Shown here one piece after another: positions 1 to 7,730 of a DNA stretch of 28,594 nucleotides. The DNA lies in the IMG/VR virus record IMGVR_UViG_3300042868_006535, positions 1-28,594 of that record; one strand, written 5' to 3'. A model generated the notes under the pieces. The model was not told the origin of the DNA. It worked only from the letters and a program-made list of their open reading frames with translations, and did no database searches. The translations under genes and the position numbers were made by a program. The stretch comes from a virus. Every line of letters starts with the position of its first letter. Position 1 is the stretch's first letter.

Positions 1-15
1 CCCCACCACCCCCCC

Positions 16-297
16 ATGCCACCAACACCATACGACTCACGATGGCGCAAGATACGCGCACAAATACTCGAACGAGACAACCACACCTGCACCATCGGCG
101 CAACCAACTGCACAACCATCGCCACAGAAGTCGATCACATCGTTGCGCTACGAGACGGCGGTCCACGACTCGATCCAACCAACCTGCGCGCATCGTGCAA
201 ACAGTGCAACGTCGCCAGGGCGAACACGCAACGCGCCCGACTCGCCGACCTGGCGCGGCGAGGGCGGGATGCGGCACCCCCCTCGCGGGGGTGGTAG
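16..297 (+). CDS. HNH endonuclease
   Basis: 93-residue HNH nuclease. Visible are an upstream Cys pair (TCTIGATNC), the core EVDHIVALRDGG near residues 39-50 with the metal-binding Asp-His, then NLRASCKQCN with a second CxxC and the final Asn. This is the zinc-bound HNH form seen in small phage proteins next to terminases, where such nucleases assist cos cleavage or packaging by terminase (known for HK97-type phages). The ATG at 16 has no clear Shine-Dalgarno, but only 15 bases of upstream sequence are present. Its composition is C- and A-rich like the primase gene at the other end, and unlike the terminase genes that follow. The stop codon lies inside a terminator stem-loop, so it probably is the last gene of the transcript that includes the primase, if the genome is circular. 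Confidence 0.88.
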   Translation: MPPTPYDSRWRKIRAQILERDNHTCTIGATNCTTIATEVDHIVALRDGGPRLDPTNLRASCKQCNVARANTQRARLADLARRGRDAAPPSRGW

Positions 298-303
298 TTT
301 TTT
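275..303 (+). terminator. Rho-independent terminator at end of HNH gene
   Basis: A 7-bp GC-rich stem CACCCCC (275-281) / GGGGGTG (287-293) with a 5-base loop is followed after GTAG by six T (298-303). It overlaps the HNH stop codon (295-297). It separates the HNH gene from the terminase/late genes starting at 386. Confidence 0.75.
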
Positions 304-308
304 CGTAG

Positions 309-370
309 TCGGGGGTTGTCCCCGAAACCTGTGGAGTTCATTTAGATACGAACCAGAACGGTTCAGGTTC
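309..370 (+). promoter_or_regulatory. Leader of late operon: hairpin and GAAC/GTTC operator-like repeats
   Basis: A second hairpin, TCGGGG (309-314) / CCCCGA (320-325), lies just past the terminator. Further on, GAAC occurs at 350-353 and 356-359 and its complement GTTC at 361-364 and 367-370, giving paired half-sites with 6-base periodicity, just before the small terminase RBS (AAAGG near 376). A TAGATA hexamer at 343-348 could be a -10 box but no good -35 box sits 16-18 bases upstream. This is where a late promoter and operator would be expected; the assignment is inference. Confidence 0.35.
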
Positions 371-385
371 ACTGAAAGGCAAGAC

Positions 386-766
386 ATGAGCAACAGCAGC
401 GCAGCACAAGTGATGATCGGTGCACTGCGTGCATTGGGCCGTGTCGAGCCGGTTGATGAGGCGTTGGTTGAAACGGTTGTGGCGTTGGCGTTGGCCGTTG
501 ACATGGCGCCAGATAATGCGTCACTGTGGCGCGAGTATCGCAGTTCCCTGGTGGAGTTGCGCAATGTTGGAGGAACGAATGAGCAAGGCAACGAAATTGA
601 AAAACTCATCGAGGCGCTCAGAGGCGGCCCCGAAGTACGCGACACCCCGCCGCCCAAACCGCGTAACCCTCGGCCCCGAAGTCGGGCGACTGATGGCGCA
701 GTGCGGAACGCCACCGATGCCGTGGCAACAGATGGTGCTCGACGTAGGGCTGGAGGTAAACCCTGA
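386..766 (+). CDS. terS: Terminase small subunit (putative)
   Basis: 126 residues. It would recognise phage DNA and load the large terminase. The helical core VDEALVETVVALALAVD (about 23-39), followed by APDNASLWREYRSSLVELR, resembles the LWREYR-type small terminases of actinophages. The ATG at 386 has an upstream AAAGGCA Shine-Dalgarno (376-382) and follows the terminator. The Pro/Arg-rich C-terminal half (about 77-126) is read in a different frame from the large terminase, which starts inside this gene at 579, so about 188 bases are doubly coding. The first 65 residues are the reliable part; the tail could be low-constraint readthrough to the first available stop. Confidence 0.7.
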   Translation: MSNSSAAQVMIGALRALGRVEPVDEALVETVVALALAVDMAPDNASLWREYRSSLVELRNVGGTNEQGNEIEKLIEALRGGPEVRDTPPPKPRNPRPRSRATDGAVRNATDAVATDGARRRAGGKP

Positions 767-2039
767 GACGGGGTTGCCGGCATACCGTGAGGTGATCTGC
801 ACGCTGATGCGCCAGAACGGGAAGTCGTCGCTGACTGCTGGTGTGATGGCGCATAGGGCGACGTTGTGGCAGCCGCAACCGCAACGCATCGCGTATTCGG
901 CGCAGGATGGCAGTGCGGCCCGAAAGAAATTGATCGAGGATGTGGCCGCTGGTTGGCAGCGGTCGCCGGTGGTCGGCAGGTTGATTGACAAGGTGTTGCG
1001 TGGTGTCGGCTATGAGGGCGTCATTTTTGCGACGGGTTCCCGTATCGATGTGATTGGTTCGTCGGAGTCGGCGGGTCACGGTCGTACTTTGGACCTGGCG
1101 ATCATTGATGAGAGTTTCGCTGATTCGGATTTTCGTCGTGAGTCGGCAATTTCGCCTGCGATGGCGACGCGTCGTGATGCGCAGGTTTGGAATGTGTCAA
1201 CGGCGGGCACTGATGCGTCGGTGTTTCTGCGTCGCAAGATTGATGCGGGGCGTAGTGCGGTGATGGCTGACACGGGTGGTGGTGTCGCATTTTTTGAGTG
1301 GGCCGTCGGGCCTGATGATGATATTTCTGATCCTGAGGTGTGGTGGGCCAACATGCCCGCCCTCGGTTTCACAATCGGCGAGGACACGGTGCGTCATGCT
1401 AAGGCGTCGATGTCTGATGGTGAGTTCCGGCGTGGGTTCTGTAACCAGTGGACTGTGGCGAGTGAGCGTGTGATTCCTGCGGGGGTTTGGGATGTGGCGA
1501 ACCGTGTTGATGTGGCACCGTCTGGTTCAATGTTTTTCGGTTTGGATGTGAACCCTGAGAGGTCGGCGGCGTGCCTGGCGGTGTGTGGTGATGGGGCGCC
1601 GACGACTGCTGAGGTGATTGAGCATCGCCCTAGTGTGGGGTGGGTTGTTGATCGTGTCGCTGATGTGTTGTCGAGGTGGCCTGGTTGTTCGGTTGTTGTT
1701 GATGCTCGTGGCCCTGCTGGTTCTCTGGTTCCTGATTTGAAACGTGCTGGTGTTCGTGTTGTTGAGTTGCCACCGACTGAGGTGCAGCACGCGTGCGCAT
1801 CATTTTTTGATGATCTCGCTGATGGTCGTTTGAGTATTCGCCGCCATGCGGGGTTGGATGTGGCAACATTGGCAGCGACTAGGCAAACTGTCGGTGATTC
1901 GTGGCGTTGGGCGCGTCGTGATGGTTCCGACATCACACCTTTGATGGCAGTAACGTTGGCCACATGGTCGGCAACTCGCCGTCAGAATGTGGCACCGTTG
2001 CCTCGTATTGTTGACCCGTGGAGTACAGAATATGCGTGA
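579..2039 (+). CDS. terL: Terminase large subunit
   Basis: 486-residue packaging ATPase and nuclease. The conserved start region TLGPEVGRLMAQCGTPPMPW lies near residue 29-48. The Walker A-like motif RQNGKS is residues 78-83 and the Walker B LAIIDES has Asp177-Glu178. The nuclease domain begins near FFGLDVNPE with Asp323, continues with VVVDARG (Asp375), and ends with the DITPLMAVTLATWSA segment. The ATG at 579 has a strong GGAGGA Shine-Dalgarno at 569-574; the next ATG (693) would cut the conserved N-terminal segment, so this start is favoured. It overlaps the small subunit gene by 188 bases out of frame. It uses G- and T-rich codons unlike the HNH gene just upstream. The stop overlaps the next start by 8 bases. 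Confidence 0.95.
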   Translation: MSKATKLKNSSRRSEAAPKYATPRRPNRVTLGPEVGRLMAQCGTPPMPWQQMVLDVGLEVNPETGLPAYREVICTLMRQNGKSSLTAGVMAHRATLWQPQPQRIAYSAQDGSAARKKLIEDVAAGWQRSPVVGRLIDKVLRGVGYEGVIFATGSRIDVIGSSESAGHGRTLDLAIIDESFADSDFRRESAISPAMATRRDAQVWNVSTAGTDASVFLRRKIDAGRSAVMADTGGGVAFFEWAVGPDDDISDPEVWWANMPALGFTIGEDTVRHAKASMSDGEFRRGFCNQWTVASERVIPAGVWDVANRVDVAPSGSMFFGLDVNPERSAACLAVCGDGAPTTAEVIEHRPSVGWVVDRVADVLSRWPGCSVVVDARGPAGSLVPDLKRAGVRVVELPPTEVQHACASFFDDLADGRLSIRRHAGLDVATLAATRQTVGDSWRWARRDGSDITPLMAVTLATWSATRRQNVAPLPRIVDPWSTEYA

Positions 2040-2172
2040 GATGTTGACAACTGCGATGGAGATTTGTGGTGGCGTTTTGGTTTGTATAGGTATCGGTTTG
2101 GTGTTTGTTCCTGCTGGCATCGTTGTTGCTGGTGTTGGTCTGATTTTGACAGGATGGCTGGTTTCTAGATGA
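2032..2172 (+). CDS. Small two-pass membrane protein
   Basis: 46 residues, mostly hydrophobic, with two predicted membrane segments (about 12-26 and 28-42) separated by a Pro-Ala-Gly turn. It sits between terminase and portal, overlapping TerL by 8 bases and the portal start by 4 (ATGA), which supports real translation by coupling. Small membrane proteins at this place occur in actinophage genomes, but their role is unknown; superinfection exclusion or an early holin-like role are possibilities without direct support here. Confidence 0.7.
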   Translation: MREMLTTAMEICGGVLVCIGIGLVFVPAGIVVAGVGLILTGWLVSR

Positions 2173-3341
2173 GCATTATTTCGAGGCGTGAACGGCGCGA
2201 GTTCTACCCATTGCAAAATACTGGATTCGGTTCGGTCACGAACTGGTCAGGTGAACCTGTCAATGAGTCAACTGCGTTGCAGGTCTCGGCAGTGATGGCT
2301 TGTGTTGGTTTGATTGCTGACAGTGTTGCGTCGTTGCCGTTGCGTTCTACTCGTCGAATCGGTGATCGCAATGTGCCGATGGATGTGCCAGCGTTGTTCC
2401 TTGATCCGTCGTCGACTGTGACATCGTACGAGTTGATCCATCAGACGATCACGAGTTTGGCGTTGCATGGGAATTCGTACATTTATGTTGACCGCAGTGC
2501 GAACGGCACCCCGATTGCGTTGACACCGTTGGCACCCACGAATGTGAACGTGGTGTCGTTGAACATGCAGACTCGCAATTACACCGTCGCTGGTGAACCT
2601 GTTCCGGCTGACAATATGTTGCATATTCGCTGGTGGGCGCCACCGCAGGCCGTGGTCGGTTTGTCTCCTATTGAGGAACAGAAAACGACAATCGGTTTGG
2701 CGTTGGCTATGGAACGCCATATGGCACAGTTCTATGCTGACGGCGGTACGCCATCGAGTGTTATAGAAACCGATAACGAGATGACAGCGCAGCAGGCGAA
2801 GGTTTTGCGTGAGACCTGGTTTGACCAGCACAACCGTCGCCGCCGACCTGCCGTTCTCACTGGTGGCATGAAGTGGCGGCCAGTCACCGCTAGTGCTGCC
2901 GACATGGAATTGAACGCGTCTCGTGAGCAGCAGGTTTTGCAGATCGCCCGCATTTTCCGTGTGCCGTCATACTTGATCGGCGCTAAGGGCGACTCACAAA
3001 CATACGCCAATGCTGAGATGGCTGGCCAGCATTTCGTGACATATACGTTGATGCCGTGGTTGCGTCGCCTTGAGGATGCGTTCTCTAGTTTGTTAGCACC
3101 ACCAGATTTTGTGCGTTTTGATGTTGATGCGTTCCTACGTGCCGACACACTCAGCCGTTTGAAGGCGTACCAGTTGGCCGTTATGACTGGTATTAGAACG
3201 CCGAACGAATGTCGTGCCAGTGAGGACCTCGAACCATATGAAGGCGGCGACGAATTTGTGATGGCGTTGCCTGGTGCACCTATGGCTGGTCCTGGTGATA
3301 ACCCGCCCCCGATGGGCATTGACACAGAGCCGCCGTTGTAA
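2169..3341 (+). CDS. Portal protein (HK97 family)
   Basis: 390 residues. The portal forms the dodecameric ring through which DNA enters and leaves the head. Family features are the opening VSAVMACVGLIADSVASLPL (about 39-58), LALHGNSYIYVDR, the NMLHIRWWAPPQAVVGLSPIE segment, and the later FRVPSYLIGAKGDSQTYAN (about 264-282) followed by the helical stem ending TLMPWLRRLEDAFSSLL. Length is normal for the HK97/phi-C31 type. The C-terminus is Pro/Gly-rich. The start overlaps the preceding stop (ATGA) and the stop overlaps the protease start (TAATG), so head genes are translationally coupled. Confidence 0.95.
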   Translation: MSIISRRERREFYPLQNTGFGSVTNWSGEPVNESTALQVSAVMACVGLIADSVASLPLRSTRRIGDRNVPMDVPALFLDPSSTVTSYELIHQTITSLALHGNSYIYVDRSANGTPIALTPLAPTNVNVVSLNMQTRNYTVAGEPVPADNMLHIRWWAPPQAVVGLSPIEEQKTTIGLALAMERHMAQFYADGGTPSSVIETDNEMTAQQAKVLRETWFDQHNRRRRPAVLTGGMKWRPVTASAADMELNASREQQVLQIARIFRVPSYLIGAKGDSQTYANAEMAGQHFVTYTLMPWLRRLEDAFSSLLAPPDFVRFDVDAFLRADTLSRLKAYQLAVMTGIRTPNECRASEDLEPYEGGDEFVMALPGAPMAGPGDNPPPMGIDTEPPL

Positions 3342-4828
3342 TGCCGTGGCATATTGAGAACAACAATGCTGACTGCGATGGATATGCCGTGGTCAAGGAT
3401 GGTGGTGACGTTGTTGGATGCCACAAAACGAGGTCAGCGGCACTGCGTCAGTTGGCAGCGTTGAATATCGCTGAACCTGAATACAGTGAACAGTCGCGTG
3501 ACATTCGTGCTGATTCTTATACGCCGACAGCAGCGATGCGCAGTGAGGCACGACAAGGTTTGGAATGGCGCGAGGAATTCGGGCGTGGTGGTACGGCGGT
3601 CGGTGTTGCTCGTGCCAGGGACATCATCAATGGCGATCTGTCATTCGACACTGTGAAACGGATGTCATCGTATTTTGCACGACATCTGGTTGATAAGGAT
3701 GCCGAAGGTTTCCGTGCCGGCGAGGAAGGTTTCCCATCTGCGGGCCGTATCGCATGGGCGTTGTGGGGCGGCGACGCAGGGCGCGCATGGTCGCTAGCAA
3801 TTATTTCAGAAAACAAAACATCCGAAAAGGAAACAAACAATATGGACCTCAACGAATTAGAAACCCGTGATGGTGAACTAGGCGACCTCGGTTTCACACC
3901 ACGCCAGGTGATGCAATACAAGAACGACGAAAAAGTAGTGGACCTGTTCGGTTACTACACACAGGATTCAAGTGCTGACGGTGCGCACTACATGGCAGAG
4001 TCGCCGTTCGTCGCTGAAGGTTTGGTGTGCAGTTCGTGTGTGTTCTACAACGGGGCACGCGCCTGCGAAATCGTTGAGGGTGACATTGCACCCGAAGGTA
4101 TCTGCAAAAAGTGGATTATTCCCGACCGACTCATAGTCGGTGATACCGTTGAAACTGAAATGGAAATGAACGAAACATATGAACCTGCCGTGCGATATGA
4201 CGCGCTAGAAATCCAGCACCGCAAGGTTCAGGGCCGTGACGTCGAATTCCGTACCGTTTCGTTTGGAAACATTGAGGTGCGTTCCGACATGGAAGGGCAG
4301 CCAATGCGGTTCCGTGGATATGCCGCCGTGTTCAACTCCCCATCAGAACCGTTGCCGTTCACTGAAACAATTCGCCCTGGCGCATTCAAACGATCACTGA
4401 ACGCAGGTCGTGAGGTTCGCATGTTTGTGAATCACAACACCGATCTCGTTCTCGGTTCAACCCGATCTGGCACCATCACTGTCACTGAGGACAGCCGTGG
4501 CCTACTTGTCGAGGGTGAACTGCCAGACACCACGTATGCTCGTGATCTGTCAGCGTTGATGCAACGCGGTGACGTTCACGGCATGTCGTTCGGTTTCAGT
4601 GTTCCTCGTGGCGGTGACATCTGGTCAGAGAATGGTGCACAACGAATGCTGACTGAGGTTATATTGCACGAGGTTTCTGTTGTGACTGGTTTCCCCGCAT
4701 ACCCTGAAACATCTGGTGCAACTGTTCGCAACACAGAAACCGAAACACATATCGACGAAACATCTGCGAGCACTGTGCCCGTTGCGGTGGCTCGTCGAAT
4801 GATTGATCTTTACGCCAAAAAAGCGTGA
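3341..4828 (+). CDS. Multidomain prohead maturation protease
   Basis: 495 residues, about twice the usual length. Four parts: (a) residues 1-45, a small Cys-containing domain (HIENNNADCDGYAVV...VVGCHKTR); (b) about 63-158, a domain with GLEWREEFGRGG, ARARDI and ASYFARH-like motifs ending GRIAWALWGGDAGRAW; (c) about 215-265, a four-Cys module Cys230, Cys233, Cys242, Cys255 resembling HiPIP-type iron-sulfur sites; (d) about 295-475, the S78-type prohead protease with likely catalytic His365 (FVNHN), Ser416 (GMSFGF) and Glu444 (LHEVSVV). It trims the capsid delta domain and scaffold. An in-frame ATG at 3842 (residue 168) has its own AAGGAAA about 10 bases upstream, so a 328-residue form lacking (a) and (b) is likely too. 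Parts (a) and (b) are known as protease- or capsid-linked modules in actinophages, without assigned function. Confidence 0.92.
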   Translation: MPWHIENNNADCDGYAVVKDGGDVVGCHKTRSAALRQLAALNIAEPEYSEQSRDIRADSYTPTAAMRSEARQGLEWREEFGRGGTAVGVARARDIINGDLSFDTVKRMSSYFARHLVDKDAEGFRAGEEGFPSAGRIAWALWGGDAGRAWSLAIISENKTSEKETNNMDLNELETRDGELGDLGFTPRQVMQYKNDEKVVDLFGYYTQDSSADGAHYMAESPFVAEGLVCSSCVFYNGARACEIVEGDIAPEGICKKWIIPDRLIVGDTVETEMEMNETYEPAVRYDALEIQHRKVQGRDVEFRTVSFGNIEVRSDMEGQPMRFRGYAAVFNSPSEPLPFTETIRPGAFKRSLNAGREVRMFVNHNTDLVLGSTRSGTITVTEDSRGLLVEGELPDTTYARDLSALMQRGDVHGMSFGFSVPRGGDIWSENGAQRMLTEVILHEVSVVTGFPAYPETSGATVRNTETETHIDETSASTVPVAVARRMIDLYAKKA

Positions 4829-4941
4829 ACACCTCAGATCGGAACATCAAGATCGGACCAGCATGACTGGCACCACCTCAGAATGTCACCACCTGAACCC
4901 CCAAAAACATCAACCCCCCAAACAGAAATGGAACAAAAACC
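4829..4941 (+). promoter_or_regulatory. Capsid leader with paired direct repeats
   Basis: 113 non-coding bases before the major capsid gene. AGATCGGA occurs at 4836-4843 and 4850-4857, and CACCACCT at 4871-4878 and 4887-4894, with spacings of 14 and 16 bases. No convincing -35/-10 pair is visible. The capsid RBS is weak (ATGGA at about 4928-4932). A protein- or RNA-level control of capsid output is possible but not shown. Confidence 0.3.
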
Positions 4942-6132
4942 ATGAGCGAATACATCGCAAATTTATCTGACGAGCGGGCTAAGGCATGGGAACAGGCCAA
5001 AGCACTTCTCGATGTGGCAACCGCTGAAAAGCGTGATCTGTCCGCTGAGGAAAACCAAACGTTTGAACGCATCAACGCAGACCTCGACATCAAAGATGCT
5101 CGAATCAAGTCAATCATCGACGCCGAAACACGCGACCGTGACATCCAGGAAAGCCGTGCACGCTTAGGCGTTCCCGCAAACCTCGGTGGCGCTGCCGCTG
5201 AAGTTGACCAGGATGATGCAACGGTTCGCCGTTTGTTGGCTGGTGAACAGCGCACTGCAAAGTTCGAGAAGCGTGCGATCACTAAGTCAAGCGCCACAAT
5301 GGTTCCGTCGTCAGTGTACGACCGCATCGTTGAGCATCTCGTGCAGGCCAACGTTGTTCGCCAGTACGCAACCGTTTTGACCACCGCATCTGGTGAGTCG
5401 TTAGCGATTCCGAAGTCAACCGCATTCAGCACCGCCAGCATCGTTGGCGAGGCTGCACAAGCGAGCGCATCGGACCCGACTCTCGGCACCGCTACCCTCG
5501 GCGCATACAAGTATGTCGTGCTCGTTCAAATGTCGAACGAACTCGCACAAGATGCCACCGTTGATGTCGCAGGTTTCCTGGCTCGCCAGGCAGGTTTGGC
5601 CATCGGTGTCGCAACTCGTGGACATATGACCACGGGCGACGGATCGAGCAAGCCTTACGGTATCGTCACCAACGCCACCACCGGCGTCACTGGTGCCGCA
5701 GCCGTTTCGGGTGTGTTCACCGCCGACAACCTCATTGACCTGAACTACTCGGTGTCAAGCACCTACAAGGCGCAACCAGGCGTGGCATGGATGATGAACT
5801 CATCCTCAATGGCCGCCGCACGCAAATTGAAGGACACCACCAACCAGTACCTGTTCGCACCAGGTCTCAATGGTGTTGCTGACACGTTGCTCGGTTTCCC
5901 CGTTCACATCAACGACTCGATGGCCTCCACTGCGGTCGCCGCTAAGTCAGTCCTATTCGGTCACTTGCCGTCGTACTTCATTCGTGAAGTCAACGGCATT
6001 GAAGTTGCCGTGTCAGACGACTTTGCGTTCGACTACTCGGTGCGCACGTTCCGTGTGAGCCTCCGCACTGACGGTGTTCTGGTCGATCAGACTGGTGCCG
6101 TGAAGTGTTTCGTCGGTGGCGCTGTCTCCTGA
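4942..6132 (+). CDS. Major capsid protein (HK97 fold)
   Basis: 396 residues. Residues 1 to about 100 are charged and helical (KALLDVATAEKRDLSAEE, then alternating acidic and basic residues), the typical delta/scaffold domain removed by the protease encoded just upstream. The mature part starts near 110 and contains MVPSSVYDRIVEHLVQANVV, LAIPKSTAFSTASIVGEAAQ, the E-loop-like and spine-helix region, VQMSNELAQD, TTGDGSSKPYGIV and the C-terminal strand VSDDFAFDYSVRTFRVSLR. These features and the gene order (portal-protease-capsid) identify an HK97-type capsid. Size is typical for a small T=7-class head. It is followed by a strong hairpin at 6150-6184. Confidence 0.96.
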   Translation: MSEYIANLSDERAKAWEQAKALLDVATAEKRDLSAEENQTFERINADLDIKDARIKSIIDAETRDRDIQESRARLGVPANLGGAAAEVDQDDATVRRLLAGEQRTAKFEKRAITKSSATMVPSSVYDRIVEHLVQANVVRQYATVLTTASGESLAIPKSTAFSTASIVGEAAQASASDPTLGTATLGAYKYVVLVQMSNELAQDATVDVAGFLARQAGLAIGVATRGHMTTGDGSSKPYGIVTNATTGVTGAAAVSGVFTADNLIDLNYSVSSTYKAQPGVAWMMNSSSMAAARKLKDTTNQYLFAPGLNGVADTLLGFPVHINDSMASTAVAAKSVLFGHLPSYFIREVNGIEVAVSDDFAFDYSVRTFRVSLRTDGVLVDQTGAVKCFVGGAVS

Positions 6133-6149
6133 TAGCCCTGCCATGATGG

Positions 6150-6184
6150 TCACCGTCACCGTGTCTCTGATGCGGTGACGGTGA
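6150..6184 (+). terminator. Hairpin after the capsid gene
   Basis: A perfect 12-bp inverted repeat, TCACCGTCACCG (6150-6161) and CGGTGACGGTGA (6173-6184), with an 11-base loop. There is no T-run after it, so it may be a partial terminator, an attenuator or a 3' mRNA-stabilising stem that sets capsid transcript above the downstream joining genes, rather than a classical intrinsic terminator. Confidence 0.5.
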
Positions 6185-6227
6185 ACCACCACCCCATATC
6201 CGAACATTTTCTCTCAAAGGTCGCAGC

Positions 6228-6437
6228 ATGAAAATCAAAATGCTCACAGCAATATCAGGAACCATTGATGGTCAAGAATGGCCCGCCATTGGTGGTGTCA
6301 TTGAAGTCGCCGACCATGTGGCCGCTGACATGATTGCCAACAGGTTCGCCGAAGCCGACGAAACAGTCGAAACTGCCGCAGTGAACCCTGTGAAAGAAAC
6401 CGCAGCCAAACCAGCCGCCAAAACTCGCAAGGCATAA
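6228..6437 (+). CDS. Small head-region protein with Ala/Lys-rich tail
   Basis: 69 residues. The first part (LTAISGTIDGQEWPAIGGVI, then a VADHVAADMIANRFAE segment) has the form of small proteins found just after the capsid in many actinophages, which combine an SGTxDGxxWP stretch with a short helical segment. The C-terminus (about 50-69) is Ala/Lys/Thr-rich. RBS AAAGGTCGCAGC precedes the ATG. Function is unknown; a head or capsid-accessory role is inferred from position only. Confidence 0.75.
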   Translation: MKIKMLTAISGTIDGQEWPAIGGVIEVADHVAADMIANRFAEADETVETAAVNPVKETAAKPAAKTRKA

Positions 6438-6440
6438 ATC

Positions 6441-6704
6441 GTGCCAATCACAACCGCGCAGGTGACAGTCGGAACGTCTCGCATACTTTTGCATCAGACT
6501 GATGCCGATGGGTGCACGATCTCACTTCATATGAGTGCGGGTTCAGGTCAACACATCCACATTGGTGACGCCACAGTCACCACTGCGAACGGTCTAGAAA
6601 TTGATGCCCACCAGGTTATCCAATTCACCCTGCCACCCACGTCAGCACTTTACGGTGTGAAAGACAGTGGCACCGCAGAGGTCTCAATCATGGCGGTGAA
6701 CTGA
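6441..6704 (+). CDS. Small beta-rich head protein (decoration-like)
   Basis: 87 residues starting at GTG 6441, three bases after the previous stop. It shows alternating hydrophobic/polar strands, with IHIGDATVTTANGLEIDA (about 34-51) and an ending TAEVSIMAVN. This pattern (a strand, an IGxxxVTTxNG turn, then a final strand) occurs in short beta-sandwich proteins coded between capsid and head-tail connector in phages, several of which decorate virions. Specific function is not shown by sequence. The reading is supported by tight spacing on both sides. Confidence 0.7.
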   Translation: MPITTAQVTVGTSRILLHQTDADGCTISLHMSAGSGQHIHIGDATVTTANGLEIDAHQVIQFTLPPTSALYGVKDSGTAEVSIMAVN

Positions 6705-6705
6705 T

Positions 6706-7308
6706 ATGGCAATCACGAACGGGTACTGCACACTGGCCGAATTGAAAGCCGCCGCACGCATCACCGACAACGTTGACGACTCACTCCTAGAACGAGCAGT
6801 CGAAGCAGCCTCACGACGAATTGATGGCGAATGTTCACGCCGTTTCTACGTTGACGCAACAACCAGCGCCCGCACCTATGCAGCGAACCGCAACGCCTTT
6901 CTGTTCGTTGACGACATCTCAACCACCACAGGTTTGATCGTCAAAGTTGACGACCAGATGTCAGGCTCATTCAGCACCACCCTCACGGTCGGTGTTGATT
7001 ACCAGACAGAACCCTCGAATGCTGCTGCGCAAGGCGAACCGATCACACTGCTGCGTGCACTAGATATTGATTTCCCTGTCGCAGAAAACAATCGTACCCT
7101 CATTCAAGTGACCGCCAAATGGGGATGGCCGTCAGTGCCACATGCCATTCGTGAGGCGACCGTGTTGCTAGCATCACGCCAGTTCAAACGCCTTGATTCA
7201 CCATTGGGTGTTGCAGGATTCGGAGACCTCGGCGCCATCGTTGTCCGGCGCATTGATCCTGATGTTGCCGCAATGGTGGCACCGTACAAAACTTTCGTGG
7301 TGGCCTGA
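6706..7308 (+). CDS. Head-tail connector (gp6/gp15-like adaptor)
   Basis: 200 residues. The N-terminal YCTLAELKAAARITDNVDDSLLERAVEAASRRIDGECSR helical pattern is characteristic of adaptor proteins that sit under the portal (HK97 gp6/SPP1 gp15 type). The middle (about 60-110) is beta-rich with an RTYAANRNAFLFVDDIS stretch, and WGWPSVPHAIREATVLLASRQFKRLDSPLGVAGF (about 139-172) is the second helical signature. It starts one base after the previous stop and its own stop shares a base with the next start (TGATG). Confidence 0.88.
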   Translation: MAITNGYCTLAELKAAARITDNVDDSLLERAVEAASRRIDGECSRRFYVDATTSARTYAANRNAFLFVDDISTTTGLIVKVDDQMSGSFSTTLTVGVDYQTEPSNAAAQGEPITLLRALDIDFPVAENNRTLIQVTAKWGWPSVPHAIREATVLLASRQFKRLDSPLGVAGFGDLGAIVVRRIDPDVAAMVAPYKTFVVA

Positions 7309-7718
7309 TGCCCGCAGCGATCTCTAGCCTCAGGGCAGGGCTGGCCGCAAACCTGGCAACGATCAGTGGTTTGCGTGTTTACACAGTTCTCACTGATAAC
7401 CCGCAGTTTCCTGCGGCCTTGATTTCGTTGGATCGTGTCGAATTTGACTCGACGATGGCGAGAGGTTGCGACAGTATTGAATTCACTGTCACTCTGGTTG
7501 TCGCACGAGCAGACGACCGCAGCGCCCAAAACAAACTAGAAACCTATTTGGCAGGCACAGGTGCCACATCGGTCAAAACTGCTGTCGAGAGTGACGTCAC
7601 ATTGGGCGGCGCTGCATTTGATGCACGCGTCACCGCAGCCGAACAGATTGGTACAGTGAACTCACCTGATGGCTCGACCTACCTATTCGTAGATTTCGCC
7701 GTCACCGTCACCGCATAA
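7308..7718 (+). CDS. Tail terminator / head-tail joining protein (putative)
   Basis: 136 residues. LRAGLAANLATISGLRVYTVLTDNPQFPAALISL (about 7-40) followed by a beta-rich segment IEFTVTLVVARADDRSAQNKLETYLAG resembles the small alpha/beta tail terminator (tail completion) proteins that cap the tail tube and dock to the connector. Position between connector and tail tube agrees. Translationally coupled to the connector. The exact assignment (tail terminator versus head-closure protein) is inferred from order. Confidence 0.75.
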   Translation: MPAAISSLRAGLAANLATISGLRVYTVLTDNPQFPAALISLDRVEFDSTMARGCDSIEFTVTLVVARADDRSAQNKLETYLAGTGATSVKTAVESDVTLGGAAFDARVTAAEQIGTVNSPDGSTYLFVDFAVTVTA

Positions 7719-7730
7719 AGGAACGACCAG

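Noticed and set aside
143-385. Upstream extension of the small terminase frame
   Set aside because: It would overlap the HNH gene and the terminator; ATG 386 has a good RBS and begins the recognisable sequence.
420-578. Earlier start of the large terminase
   Set aside because: The peptide (Trp/Arg-rich) looks like a shadow of TerS and the GGAGGA at 569-574 points to ATG 579.
148-783. Long reverse-strand ORF over the terminase genes
   Set aside because: Antisense to well-supported genes, no RBS, composition of a shadow frame. Same for other reverse frames such as 2732-3424 and 27080-27742.
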